Below, piece after piece: positions 25,720-33,770 of a stretch of 64,000 nt of DNA. A model generated the notes under the pieces. It was not told the DNA's origin, made no database searches, and saw nothing but the letters and a program-made list of their open reading frames with translations. Position numbers and translations under genes: made by a program. Position 1 is the first letter of the stretch, and every line of letters starts with the position of its first letter. The DNA comes from Rhizobium terrae (GTDB taxonomy: Bacteria; Pseudomonadota; Alphaproteobacteria; Rhizobiales; Rhizobiaceae), in NCBI RefSeq assembly GCF_003425685.1, contig NZ_QJKM01000003.1, forward strand, positions 1 through 64,000, written 5' to 3'.

Positions 25720-25854
25720 GGGAGATCTCCTGGGGCCGCCGGCATGGCATGGGCCGATCATCGCCGGCGATCATAGCCCTTCCGTTTTTCCCCTCGGTTT
25801 ATGCAATCGCTAAAATACGATCCAGCAGCCGCGTCGATCCCTCTCGCCGCCATT

Positions 25855-26565
25855 TCAGGCGGCGACCTCCTCGTCCAGAACCTGCCGGTCGTCGGTCACC
25901 AGCCAGCGATCGGTGCGCAGAACCTCCTTCGGCCGGTCGAACGTGACGACCGCCGACATCATGTCCCGCCAGGCCGGGTGGTGTTCGGAACGCGGAGCGC
26001 ATTCGTCGATTTCCTTCAGCACCCGGGCTTCGAGCGGAGAAAGCATGAGACGGCCACGATCGAGCGCGCCGCGCAGGACGCGCCACACATGGGCGAGGTC
26101 ATAGGCGGTCACGCCCGGGGCGGCTGGTCTTGCGGCATGATAAGCACCGATGGCATGCGGCTCCAGGGCGAGGCGGATCTGATCGAGCGCGAAGGCGGAC
26201 AGGCTTTCCGGCACTTCCGCAGCGACTTCCATCACATGCAGGAGGAGCTCCAGTTCAAGCGCCGAATGGACGACGCCATCGATGGAAATGCTGCGAATCA
26301 GCCAGCCGGCCTTGGCTTCATCGATGAGACCCGCCGGAGCGGCGCCATGCACGATGAAAGCCGTCATCGTCTCGACGAAATAGGCAGTCCATTCGGGATT
26401 CGGTTCCGGGCAGGCTTCGTTCAGCGCAAAGAGGCCAAGGGCATCCTCGAAAGAACGAACGCCACCGGGCAGCGCGTATTTGCGCAGCATCAAAACATCT
26501 TCGGCCACAATGCGACCCTTCCCGGCGATGACGCATGCCGGAAAAGAAAAGCGGAACCCGCTCAT
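25855..26565 (-). CDS. Conserved hypothetical protein with two related halves
   Basis: The 236-residue soluble protein shows a repeated pattern: a first unit around VLMLRKYALPGGVRSFEDALGLFALNEAC ... NPEWTAYFVETMTAFIV, and a second around HVWRVLRGALDRGRLMLSPLEARVLKEIDECA ... HPAWRDMMSAVV. Both have a basic helix, an acidic helix and a conserved PxW. This is a rhizobial family of unknown function. The ATG has GGAG seven bases upstream; a Met seven codons earlier is possible. Confidence 0.7.
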   Translation of the reverse strand: MSGFRFSFPACVIAGKGRIVAEDVLMLRKYALPGGVRSFEDALGLFALNEACPEPNPEWTAYFVETMTAFIVHGAAPAGLIDEAKAGWLIRSISIDGVVHSALELELLLHVMEVAAEVPESLSAFALDQIRLALEPHAIGAYHAARPAAPGVTAYDLAHVWRVLRGALDRGRLMLSPLEARVLKEIDECAPRSEHHPAWRDMMSAVVTFDRPKEVLRTDRWLVTDDRQVLDEEVAA

Positions 26566-26670
26566 CTCTTTTCTCCGTTTCATCATGAAACTGCATGTGG
26601 GTCATAAATTGCAGAAGTTGAGGGCCGGCAAAGAAGGGCGGTTAACCCGTGCTCAAGGCCATTGCTAAAC

Positions 26671-27585
26671 TCATGCGGCCTGCTTCGATTTGAGACGTTC
26701 GCGCCAAATGATGAAGAGGCCGGAGGCGACAATGATAGCGATGCCGAGCCACTTGGAGGCCGTCGGAAAGTCGTCGAAGAGCGCGTAGCCGAGGACGGTC
26801 GCCGAGATGATCTCGAAATACTGAAAGGGAGCCAGCAGCGAAAGCGGCGCCAGGCGAAACGCGCGGACGACCAGCAGGTGCATGTAGCCGGAGATGGAGC
26901 CGAGGAGGACGAGTAGAAGAAGTCCGAGCCAGGTGGCAGGAAGCGAGGGCTGAAAATCGGCGCCGCCGAGATCGCTGCCGATGCTCAGCGCGCCCAGCAT
27001 GAACAAGGTGCCGCCGAGGCCCGCCATGGTCTGCATGACGAGCAGCGAATCGGCCTCGCCGATGGCACGGTTCAGAAAGAGGTAGAGCGTATAGAGGAAG
27101 GCGCAGGCGACCGGCAGCAGCGCCGTCCAGCCGAAGATCGCGTAGCTCGGCTGGATGACGATCATCGCGCCGCCGAAACCGATGACGATCGCCAGCCAAC
27201 GCCGCCAGCCGACCTTTTCGCCCAGAAAGATCGCCGACATCATCGTCAGCATGAAGGGTTCGACGAAATAGATGGCGAAGACGTCTGCGAGCGGCATGTA
27301 TTTGACCGCGACGAAGAACATCAGGCTCGCCCCCGCATGCAGGACGCCGCGCAACAGGTTCATCCAGGGGCGTTTCGCCCGGAAGACGGCGGCGCCGGTG
27401 AAATAGACGAGCGGCAGGACGCAAACGAGCTGGAAGAAGAACCGGTAGAAGGTGACCTGCCCCGGAGACATCGCCTCGAACGTCGCCATGTATTTGGCGA
27501 TCGCATCCATCACCGGCAGGATGACCATGCAGATGGTCATGATTGCCATGCCCTTCAGGGGATTTTCAGGTGTGGGAGAGGGCAT
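26671..27585 (-). CDS. DMT-superfamily (EamA) transporter
   Basis: The 304-residue inner-membrane protein has ten TM helices in two EamA repeats. The first repeat begins GMAIMTICMVILPVMDAIAKYMA; the second contains TWLGLLLLVLLGSISGYMHLLVVRAF and PFQYFEIISATVLGYALFDDFP. Motifs such as FYRFFFQ and FVEPFMLTMMSAIFLGEKVGWRRW are typical. Relatives export amino acids or metabolites; the substrate is unknown. The ATG at 27585 is chosen over a TTG five codons upstream. Confidence 0.88.
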   Translation of the reverse strand: MPSPTPENPLKGMAIMTICMVILPVMDAIAKYMATFEAMSPGQVTFYRFFFQLVCVLPLVYFTGAAVFRAKRPWMNLLRGVLHAGASLMFFVAVKYMPLADVFAIYFVEPFMLTMMSAIFLGEKVGWRRWLAIVIGFGGAMIVIQPSYAIFGWTALLPVACAFLYTLYLFLNRAIGEADSLLVMQTMAGLGGTLFMLGALSIGSDLGGADFQPSLPATWLGLLLLVLLGSISGYMHLLVVRAFRLAPLSLLAPFQYFEIISATVLGYALFDDFPTASKWLGIAIIVASGLFIIWRERLKSKQAA

Positions 27586-27683
27586 GCCGGGCACTTTCAA
27601 AGAACGCGTTCTTCAACCACAGGCGTAGGCGATCTTCAAGCGGGGAGCTCGGGCCGACTGGTATCCGACGGCATCCGGGCAAC

Positions 27684-27707
27684 AAAAAACCCGGCCGGAG
27701 CCGGGTT
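27684..27707 (-). terminator. Intrinsic terminator of the tRNA-Leu gene
   Basis: On the minus strand AACCCGGC, loop TCCG, and GCCGGGTT are followed directly by TTTT, giving an 8-bp perfect stem with T-tract. It begins five bases after the encoded CCA end of the tRNA. Confidence 0.9.
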
Positions 27708-27711
27708 GATT

Positions 27712-27796
27712 TGGTGCGGTCGAGAAGACTCGAACTTCCACGTCTTGCGACACAGCGACCTCAACGCTGCGCGTCTACCAATTCCGCCACGACCGC
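27712..27796 (-). tRNA. tRNA-Leu (anticodon GAG)
   Basis: The 85-nt sequence folds as a class II tRNA with acceptor GCGGTCG/CGACCGC. It has D-arm GGCGGAATTGGTAGAC, anticodon stem CAGCG/CGCTG around TTGAGGT (anticodon GAG, reading CTC and CTT), a long variable arm (TGTCGCAAGACGT), and T-arm GAAGTTCGAGTCTTC. The CCA end is encoded. It is followed by an intrinsic terminator. There is no sign of an integrated element using its 3' end. Confidence 0.95.
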
Positions 27797-27972
27797 ATCG
27801 TGGTAGGTGCCGATTTGCGCCGGCGGGGAGCATGTAGCAAAAGGATCTGGTGGGCACAAGTGCGCCGTGACAGATTTTTGAAGGATAAAAATCCTCTGTG
27901 GAAATGCCTATATGGGCAGAGGTCGAAAAGCCCGGCTTGCCGGCCGTTTCCGTTTTTGCCAGAAGAATTTCC

Positions 27973-28692
27973 ATGCTGACACGTACCGACCTCAATATCT
28001 CCATGTTGCCGAAAGAGGGCTCGCCGCCGGTCCGCTGGCGGATTTCCGAAGGTCTCGTTCCCTATGAGGAGGCCGTGGCGGAGATGGAGCGCGAGGTGGC
28101 GGCGATCGCCGACGGGAGGACCGACGAACTCGTCTGGCTGCTCGAGCACCCACCTCTCTATACAGCCGGCACGAGCGCCGATTCGGCCGATCTCATCGAG
28201 CCCGACCGGTTCCCGGTGTTTTCCACCGGCCGCGGCGGCGAATACACCTATCACGGCCCCGGCCAGCGGGTCGGCTATGTGATGCTCGACCTCAAACGCC
28301 GGCGGCAGGACGTGCGCGCCTATGTGGCGGCGCTGGAGGAATTGATTATCCGCACGCTCGGGATGATGAACGTGCGCGGCGAGCGGCGCGAGGACCGCGT
28401 CGGGGTCTGGGTGCGCCGGCCGGAAAAGCCGCTTCTGCCGGACGGATCCATGGCCGAGGACAAGGTGGCGGCGCTCGGAATCAGGTTGCGGCGCTGGGTA
28501 AGCTTTCATGGCCTGTCGCTTAACGTCGATCCGGATCTTTCGCATTTTTCTGGCATCGTACCCTGCGGAATCAGCGCCCATGGCGTGACGAGCCTCGTGG
28601 ATCTCGGACTTCCCGTCATGATGGCCGATGTCGACATGCGGCTGCGCGAGGCTTTCGAGGATATTTTCGGGCCGACGGTTTCGGAACGATAA
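27973..28692 (+). CDS. lipB: Octanoyltransferase LipB
   Basis: The 239-residue enzyme transfers octanoyl from acyl-carrier protein to lipoyl domains such as GcvH and the 2-oxoacid dehydrogenase E2 subunits. The signature [16 protein letters not shown] and the active-site Cys in SGIVPCGI are present, with [21 protein letters not shown] between. The start [10 protein letters not shown] fits the family; an upstream Met at 27898 overlaps non-conserved sequence. It diverges from tRNA-Leu and is followed by osmC with an 11-base gap. Confidence 0.94.
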   Translation: MLTRTDLNISMLPKEGSPPVRWRISEGLVPYEEAVAEMEREVAAIADGRTDELVWLLEHPPLYTAGTSADSADLIEPDRFPVFSTGRGGEYTYHGPGQRVGYVMLDLKRRRQDVRAYVAALEELIIRTLGMMNVRGERREDRVGVWVRRPEKPLLPDGSMAEDKVAALGIRLRRWVSFHGLSLNVDPDLSHFSGIVPCGISAHGVTSLVDLGLPVMMADVDMRLREAFEDIFGPTVSER

Positions 28693-28703
28693 GGGAAAAG
28701 CGG

Positions 28704-29126
28704 ATGGTGGAACTGAAGGTAAAGCCCCGGCCGATCGGCGCGACGGCGGTGCTCGGACGGCTTGGTCACCCGCAGGTTACGAGCGAGACGAACGGCAGCG
28801 TGGATGTGGTCACGGGCGCTTCCGAGGTGGGTTTCAATCCGCTCGACCTGATGTTCTCGTCGCTTGCCGCCTGCCTGGTGCTGAGCGCCCGCATTGCGGC
28901 GAGCAAGCTCGGTATTCTGGATCGTCTGAAGGAAGTCCAGGTGCATGTCACCGGAGAAAAGGCCCACGAAGGTCCTTCGCGGATAACCCGCTTTGTCGTC
29001 GACATGCGGATCGACGGCGATTTCAAGCCGGAGGAAAGGGCGGAAATCGCCGAGATGGCGGAAGAAATCTGCACCGTCAGCAATACGCTGAAAGGCACGC
29101 CGGAGTTTTCAATGGAGATGGGCTAG
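28704..29126 (+). CDS. OsmC family peroxiredoxin-like protein
   Basis: The 140-residue protein has the two conserved redox cysteines of the family, in SSLAACLVLSARIAA and EEICTVSNTLKGTP. Ohr/OsmC proteins reduce organic hydroperoxides using lipoylated partners, fitting its place 11 bases after lipB in a likely operon. Its stop codon TAG shares the palindrome CTAG (29123-29126) with the stop of the convergent BON gene. Whether it is OsmC- or YhfA-like is uncertain. Confidence 0.88.
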   Translation: MVELKVKPRPIGATAVLGRLGHPQVTSETNGSVDVVTGASEVGFNPLDLMFSSLAACLVLSARIAASKLGILDRLKEVQVHVTGEKAHEGPSRITRFVVDMRIDGDFKPEERAEIAEMAEEICTVSNTLKGTPEFSMEMG

Positions 29127-29620
29127 TCGTCGTCCGGAATGCGGCTGTCGACGCCTTCGAGCCGCAGATTGTTGACGATGCCATTCACGCCTTTGATCGC
29201 CTGGATGCGGCGGACGATTTTCCGGGAGGCGGATGCCTCGTCCACGGCGCCTTCGATCGTCACGGTGCCGTTCTCGACATGGAGGTCGATCGAGGCCATA
29301 TCGATCCCGTCCAGTTCCTCGATCGCATCGCTGACGCGTTCTTCGAGGTCGTCGGCTTCTTCCAGACCTTTGGTGGCGGGGCGGACGTCGTCGGCGAGAC
29401 GCTCTTCCAGTCCGTCGAAATCCGCTTCGTCGATCCGGTAGCCTTCATTGCGGTCGTTGTCGAAATTGGCCTTGGTGCCGCCGTAGGCGGTGTTGTCGAC
29501 CGGCCTTGCGCCGGCGCCGGCGGCATCGTCGTAGGGCCAGCCGTCGTCGATATTGCGATCGTCGTAGTCGCGGAAATCCTCTTCGCGGGAAATATCGTCA
29601 ACCTTGCGCTTGGCCGGCAT
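29123..29620 (-). CDS. BON-domain protein with acidic N-terminal region
   Basis: The 165-residue protein has an acidic, disordered N terminus (DYDDRNIDDGWPYDDAAGAGARP). A BON domain follows from about residue 95 (LEERVSDAIEELDGIDMASIDLHVENGTVTIEGAVDEASASRKIVRRIQAIKGVNGIVNNL). BON domains bind membranes or ligands in stress-related proteins. There is no signal peptide. A second BON gene lies 65 bases upstream on the same strand. It converges with osmC and overlaps it by four bases. Confidence 0.85.
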   Translation of the reverse strand: MPAKRKVDDISREEDFRDYDDRNIDDGWPYDDAAGAGARPVDNTAYGGTKANFDNDRNEGYRIDEADFDGLEERLADDVRPATKGLEEADDLEERVSDAIEELDGIDMASIDLHVENGTVTIEGAVDEASASRKIVRRIQAIKGVNGIVNNLRLEGVDSRIPDDD

Positions 29621-29685
29621 GGTCGTCTCCTGTCATCTTCCTGGAAATAGGCCCGGCGCACCTGCCGGCGCGCCGGGCAACAGCC

Positions 29686-29943
29686 TCAATGGCTCGTGGA
29701 TGCGCCATTCTTGTTGCCCGTCAGGGTCAGATGGCTTTCGACATCATGTACGCCATCCACGGTTTCCGCGCTCAGCACCGCCTTGCGGGCCGAAAACACG
29801 GTATCGACCGAACCTTCGAGAATAACCTTGGTTCCCTCGGCATGCGGCTCGATATGGGATGCGTCGACGTCCGGCAGGCCGGCCAGACGTTCGGATACCC
29901 GCTGTTCGAGTTCGGCTGCGGTCTTGTCTGCGATTGCATTCAT
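29686..29943 (-). CDS. Small BON-domain protein
   Basis: The 85-residue protein is essentially one BON domain: ELEQRVSERLAGLPDVDASHIEPHAEGTKVILEGSVDTVFSARKAVLSAETVDGVHDVESHLTL, with a short Ser/Thr tail. It has no signal peptide. It precedes the longer BON gene and probably shares its transcript; the two may act together in stress protection. Confidence 0.8.
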   Translation of the reverse strand: MNAIADKTAAELEQRVSERLAGLPDVDASHIEPHAEGTKVILEGSVDTVFSARKAVLSAETVDGVHDVESHLTLTGNKNGASTSH

Positions 29944-30009
29944 GGTCGTAGCTCCTCGTCAATCTGCGACGGGACAACGGACGAATGCGGTTTTTGTTCT
30001 GGGCTTGCG

Positions 30010-30501
30010 CTATTTTCCCTTGTCCCACCTGCGGAGGAGGCGGTCGCGTTTCAGGCGGGACAGGCGCTTCAGCCAGAAGATCCCGTCGAGCTGATCGATC
30101 TCGTGCTGGATGCAGATGGCATGGAAGCCTTCGGCGTCCTCCTCGTGGAACGCACCCTTGATATCCTGATAGCGGAACCGGATTTTTCGCGGGCGTTCGA
30201 CCTCGTCCGTGGCACCGGGCATGGAGACGCTGCCTTCGATGTGCCGCATGGTCTCGGCCGAAAGGGCGAGGATTTGCGGATTGACGTAAAACCGCGGGCC
30301 GTCCTGCTTTGGCAGTTCCAGCACGACGAGGCGGGTGAACACGCCGACATGAGCGGCGGTGATGCCGACGCCCGATGCTGCCCGCATGGTGTCGAGCAAA
30401 TCACCGGCGAGGACCGCAAGCTCCGCATCGAAAAGGGCCACCGGCTCGCAGGGTTTCGACAGCCCCGGATCTGGATATTTCAGGATGGCGCGGACGGTCA
30501 T
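30010..30501 (-). CDS. Peptide deformylase homologue with altered metal site
   Basis: The 163-residue protein aligns with peptide deformylase along its length (AILKYPDPGLSKPCEPV at the N terminus), but all three motifs deviate. Motif 1 GxGLAAxQ is GVGITAAHVG. Motif 2 EGCLS is EGSVSMPG, losing the metal-binding Cys. Motif 3 HEIDHLDG is QHEIDQLDG, losing the second metal His. Only one of three iron ligands remains, so deformylase activity is doubtful. GAGG precedes MTVRAIL. A functional def gene should exist elsewhere. It may bind nascent peptides without catalysis, or have another activity. Confidence 0.8.
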   Translation of the reverse strand: MTVRAILKYPDPGLSKPCEPVALFDAELAVLAGDLLDTMRAASGVGITAAHVGVFTRLVVLELPKQDGPRFYVNPQILALSAETMRHIEGSVSMPGATDEVERPRKIRFRYQDIKGAFHEEDAEGFHAICIQHEIDQLDGIFWLKRLSRLKRDRLLRRWDKGK

Positions 30502-30720
30502 CTTAACCTCATCGGCATGGTTTTCGGATAGAGACATACGAAGGTGATCCCGCATGCTCAAGCCTTGCCGCTTGAACACTGCTGGACGCCTCGGGCCAAT
30601 TGTTCTAGCAGGAGGATCAGGCGAGGGAAGCGGTCGTGCCGGATGGGGTTATCCGGTTGTTGACAGTATGCTTTTCGCCGCCATTCTCCTTGTTCCGGAC
30701 GTCAACAGCGAGGGCGGCAG

Positions 30721-32139
30721 ATGAGCGATATCGGCGAAGACACCCGCCTGCGCACCAGGACCGACGAAGCCGGCGACGACATCTATTCCGAGGACGGCTC
30801 GATCCGCGCCGATTTCCTGGCGATGGTGGGTGCGGCGATCGCCGACCGCGACACGCTTTTCCTGCGCAGCCATGTCGCACGGCTGCACGAATCGGAGCTC
30901 GGCGACCTTCTCGAAGCGATCCTGCCGGACCAGCGCCTTGCGCTCGTCAAGCTGCTCGGCAGCGACTTCGACCTGACGGCGCTGACCGAGGTCGACGAAG
31001 CGATCCGCATGGAGATCGTCGACCAGATGCCGAACGAGCAGATCGCGGCGGCGATCGGCGATCTCGATTCGGACGATGCGGTCTACATTCTCGAGGACCT
31101 CGACCACGAGGACCGGGAGGAGATCCTCGCGCAGCTGCCGTTCACCGAACGGGTGAGGCTGCGCCGCGCGCTGGATTATCCGGAGCAATCGGCCGGCCGC
31201 CGCATGCAGACGGAATTCGTCGCGGTGCCGCCGTTCTGGACGGTTGGCCAGACGATCGACTACATGCGCGAGGACGAGGACCTGCCGGAGAGTTTTACGC
31301 AGATCTTCGTCATCGACCCGACCTTCAAGCTGCTTGGCGTTCTCGACCTGGACCGGCTGCTGCGCAGCAAGCGGCAGGTGAAGATCGAGACAATCATGCG
31401 GGAGACGAATTATCCGATCCCCGCCGACATGGACCAGGAAGAGGCCGCCCAGCTCTTCGAACAATACGACCTCCTGTCGGCAGCCGTCGTCGACGAGAAC
31501 GGCAGGCTGGTCGGGGTGCTGACCATCGACGACGTGGTCGACGTGATCCAGGAAGAGGCGGAGGAGGACATCATGCGCCTCTCCGGCGTCGGCGATGAAG
31601 AACTGTCGGACTCGGTCAAGGAAACATCTCGTTCCCGCGTTCCATGGCTGCTGATCAATCTTTTCACCGCCTTCATTTCCGCATCGGTGATCTCGCTTTT
31701 CGAGGCGACGATCGAGCAGGTGGTGGCGCTGGCGATCCTGATGCCGATCGTCGCCGGCATGGGGGGCAATGCCGGCTCACAGACGATGACGGTGACGGTG
31801 CGCGCGCTCGCCACCCGCAACCTCGACATCCACAATGCCTGGCGCGTGGCGCGTCGCGAAGCCGGCGTCGGGCTCATCAACGGCGTGGTGATCGGCTGCC
31901 TCGTCGGCACCGTGGCGGGCCTCTGGTTCCATGACGTGCATATAGGCGGGCTGATCGCCACCGCCATGCTGATCAACATGTTCGCAGCCGCGATGGCAGG
32001 CATCCTGATCCCGCTGGTCCTCGACCGGGCCGGCGCCGATCCGGCGGTATCCTCCGCGGTCTTCGTGACGGCAATCACCGATACGACCGGGTTCTTCTCG
32101 TTCCTCGGGCTCGCCACATGGTGGTTCATGCTGAGCTGA
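30721..32139 (+). CDS. mgtE: Magnesium transporter MgtE
   Basis: The 472-residue channel imports Mg2+. It has an N-terminal superhelical domain (LLEAILPDQRLALVKLL ... QIAAAIGDLDSDDAVYILEDL) and two CBS domains (about 155-275, with FVIDPTFKLLGVLDLDRLL and AAVVDENGRLVGVLTIDDVVDVI). Five TM helices follow, with the pore signature PIVAGMGGNAGSQTMTVTVRALATRNL. The CBS/N domains gate the pore by sensing internal Mg2+. Start MSDIGEDTRL has GAGGGCGG upstream. No magnesium riboswitch was recognised. Confidence 0.95.
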   Translation: MSDIGEDTRLRTRTDEAGDDIYSEDGSIRADFLAMVGAAIADRDTLFLRSHVARLHESELGDLLEAILPDQRLALVKLLGSDFDLTALTEVDEAIRMEIVDQMPNEQIAAAIGDLDSDDAVYILEDLDHEDREEILAQLPFTERVRLRRALDYPEQSAGRRMQTEFVAVPPFWTVGQTIDYMREDEDLPESFTQIFVIDPTFKLLGVLDLDRLLRSKRQVKIETIMRETNYPIPADMDQEEAAQLFEQYDLLSAAVVDENGRLVGVLTIDDVVDVIQEEAEEDIMRLSGVGDEELSDSVKETSRSRVPWLLINLFTAFISASVISLFEATIEQVVALAILMPIVAGMGGNAGSQTMTVTVRALATRNLDIHNAWRVARREAGVGLINGVVIGCLVGTVAGLWFHDVHIGGLIATAMLINMFAAAMAGILIPLVLDRAGADPAVSSAVFVTAITDTTGFFSFLGLATWWFMLS

Positions 32140-32174
32140 ATTCCGCGATCGACCGCCAGAGCGAGGCGGCAAAA

Positions 32175-32196
32175 TTGACTGTTACGTAAAAGTCAA
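32175..32196. promoter_or_regulatory. Inverted-repeat operator upstream of the MerR gene
   Basis: TTGACT at 32175-32180 and AGTCAA at 32191-32196 flank a TTACGTAA core at 32182-32189; the 22-bp dyad is symmetric except at one base pair. It lies 34 bases before the MerR gene start. MerR-type activators bind such dyads between -35 and -10. It resembles the TTACGTAAACGTCAA-like motif described for LiuR regulators of branched-chain amino-acid catabolism; that link is from memory. Confidence 0.65.
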
Positions 32197-32229
32197 TTAG
32201 TTTGAACGCCGACGCAGCAGGAATTGATC

Positions 32230-32616
32230 GTGAACAAATATTATAGCATCACGGAGCTGACGCGTGAATTCGGGGTCTCGACCCGCACGCTTCGCTTCTA
32301 TGAGGATGAAGGTCTCATCCATCCCGAACGCCGCGGTCGCACCCGGCTTTTTCGGGCGGCGGATCGCAGGCTCATCCAGGAAATCCTGCGCGGGCGCCGC
32401 ATCGGTTTCACTATCGCCGAGATCCGAGAAATCATCCAGGTCTACAAGGAGCCGCCGGGCGAGCTCGGCCAGTTGAAGCTCCTCATGAAGCGTATCGACG
32501 AGAAGCGCGACGAACTGCGCCAGAAGCGCAAGGACATCGACGACACGCTGGCCGAACTCAACAATGTCGAGGAAGCCTGCCTGACCCGGCTTGCCGAGAT
32601 TGGCGTCGGGACCTGA
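32230..32616 (+). CDS. MerR family transcriptional regulator
   Basis: The 128-residue protein has the MerR winged helix at its N terminus (YYSITELTREFGVSTRTLRFYEDEGLIHPERRGRTRLF) and a long coiled-coil dimerisation helix (LKLLMKRIDEKRDELRQKRKDIDDTLAEL). There is no metal-binding Cys pair at the C terminus of the CueR/MerR type. Its architecture matches LiuR/DevR-like regulators of acyl-CoA metabolism, though no such genes are adjacent. A GTG start is chosen (AGGA seven bases upstream), over a TTG two codons earlier. An almost perfect dyad upstream suggests autoregulation. Confidence 0.88.
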   Translation: MNKYYSITELTREFGVSTRTLRFYEDEGLIHPERRGRTRLFRAADRRLIQEILRGRRIGFTIAEIREIIQVYKEPPGELGQLKLLMKRIDEKRDELRQKRKDIDDTLAELNNVEEACLTRLAEIGVGT

Positions 32617-32663
32617 AACCTCAAATCTGAAGCGTCTCCGCATGCCGCAGGACCGCAGCGGCA

Positions 32664-32763
32664 CATGGGCGCGATCATTCAGTTTCGCTTGCCGCGCTTC
32701 GGGCTCCTGTTTTACCCTTGTCGTTGGCGCAAAACCGCCGCGCTTTTTGCGCGGCAGCCCTAG
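32664..32763. repeat. Second copy of the palindromic intergenic repeat, uninterrupted
   Basis: This segment follows the same order of motifs as the copy split by the IS at 161-1318: GCGATCATTCAGTTTCGCTT near the left end, then CTCCTGTTTTAC, CGTTGGCGCAAAACCGC and a GCGCGGCA right end. It fills the space between the MerR gene and the acyltransferase-like gene. Its last bases (CTAG) supply the stop codon of the latter gene on the minus strand. Confidence 0.65.
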
Positions 32764-33755
32764 TTTCCGAACTGGGCGCCTATCGAACATTCCTCGGCAA
32801 TCGCCTGGACGCGCTCGTCCTGCGGCGCGAGGGCTGCAGTCTGCAGCGGTGTCAGCAGCGACTGGGCGATCAGCCGGTCGGCCGTGCAGCCGCAGAAGCG
32901 CTGGCACAGGCCCTTGTCGTTGCCTTGCTGCAGGCAGCCCGCCTCGCAGCTCCGCACATAACTGACGCGCGGATCGGGCGCCGGGGCCGGAGAGATGAGC
33001 GAGAAAAGATAGACGAGGGCGATCAGCACCGGCTGATGGATGAGGTAGATCGCCAGGCTATGGCGACCAGCTTTCGAGAGAAGGTTCGGGCTCGTCTGGA
33101 TCCCGGCTAGGCGTGGCAGCCAGCCGCGGAACATGGCGAGGCGGGCAATCGCCACGCCGGCCAGGAGCGCCGCGATCCAGGGGAAGAGCGGCACATAGTC
33201 GTTGGAACGCGGCGGGTATTCCGAAAAGCCCAGCCAGGCAAGCCATCTGGTGTCGAACAGAGCCGAATCGAGAAGGCCGGGACTGAGGCCGTAGTCGGCG
33301 ACCATCAGGGCAATGACGGCAAGGACGAGCGCACCCGTGACCGGCGGGGGCAGGCGCAGGAAAGCCAGGCCGATCAGGCTCGACAATGCGATATTGTGCA
33401 GGATGCCGAAATAGATCCACTCGTTTGGAAAGGCGACGCGGGTCGCGATGCTGATCGCCGCGGCCGCGCCGGCGACCATGGCGAACCGCTTCCAGAAGGA
33501 ACGCCAGCGGACCGCCGGAACATGCGCCAGCACCAGGCTGACCCCGGCGAGGAAAAGAAAACTGCTGGCGATCGACCGGGCGTAGATGCGAAAGAAGCCC
33601 TGCGTGGCCGTGCCGGGATCGAGATAACCGAAGAATTCCAGGTCCCAGGTGAAATGATAGGTCGCCATGGCGACGAGCGCCACGCCGCGCAGCGTATCGA
33701 TCAGCGTGATACGGGGCATCCTGAGGGAGAGAGCTGGGTTTTCGGCGACAGTCAC
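32760..33755 (-). CDS. DUF1624 / heparan-alpha-glucosaminide N-acetyltransferase-like membrane protein
   Basis: The 331-residue protein has about seven TM helices. The family start is RITLIDTLRGVALVAMATYHFTWDLEFFGYL, and HSLAIYLIHQPVLIALVYLF marks the final helices. A Cys-rich cytoplasmic or periplasmic tail follows (SCEAGCLQQGNDKGLCQRFCGCTADRL), which is unusual. Such proteins are predicted acyl transferases. A GTG start with GAAAGA upstream is used; an internal ATG at 33719 is an alternative. The stop lies in the repeat element. It is 15 bases after the DUF599 gene. Confidence 0.82.
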   Translation of the reverse strand: MTVAENPALSLRMPRITLIDTLRGVALVAMATYHFTWDLEFFGYLDPGTATQGFFRIYARSIASSFLFLAGVSLVLAHVPAVRWRSFWKRFAMVAGAAAAISIATRVAFPNEWIYFGILHNIALSSLIGLAFLRLPPPVTGALVLAVIALMVADYGLSPGLLDSALFDTRWLAWLGFSEYPPRSNDYVPLFPWIAALLAGVAIARLAMFRGWLPRLAGIQTSPNLLSKAGRHSLAIYLIHQPVLIALVYLFSLISPAPAPDPRVSYVRSCEAGCLQQGNDKGLCQRFCGCTADRLIAQSLLTPLQTAALAPQDERVQAIAEECSIGAQFGN

Positions 33756-33770
33756 TGCGGGTCTTTCGGT

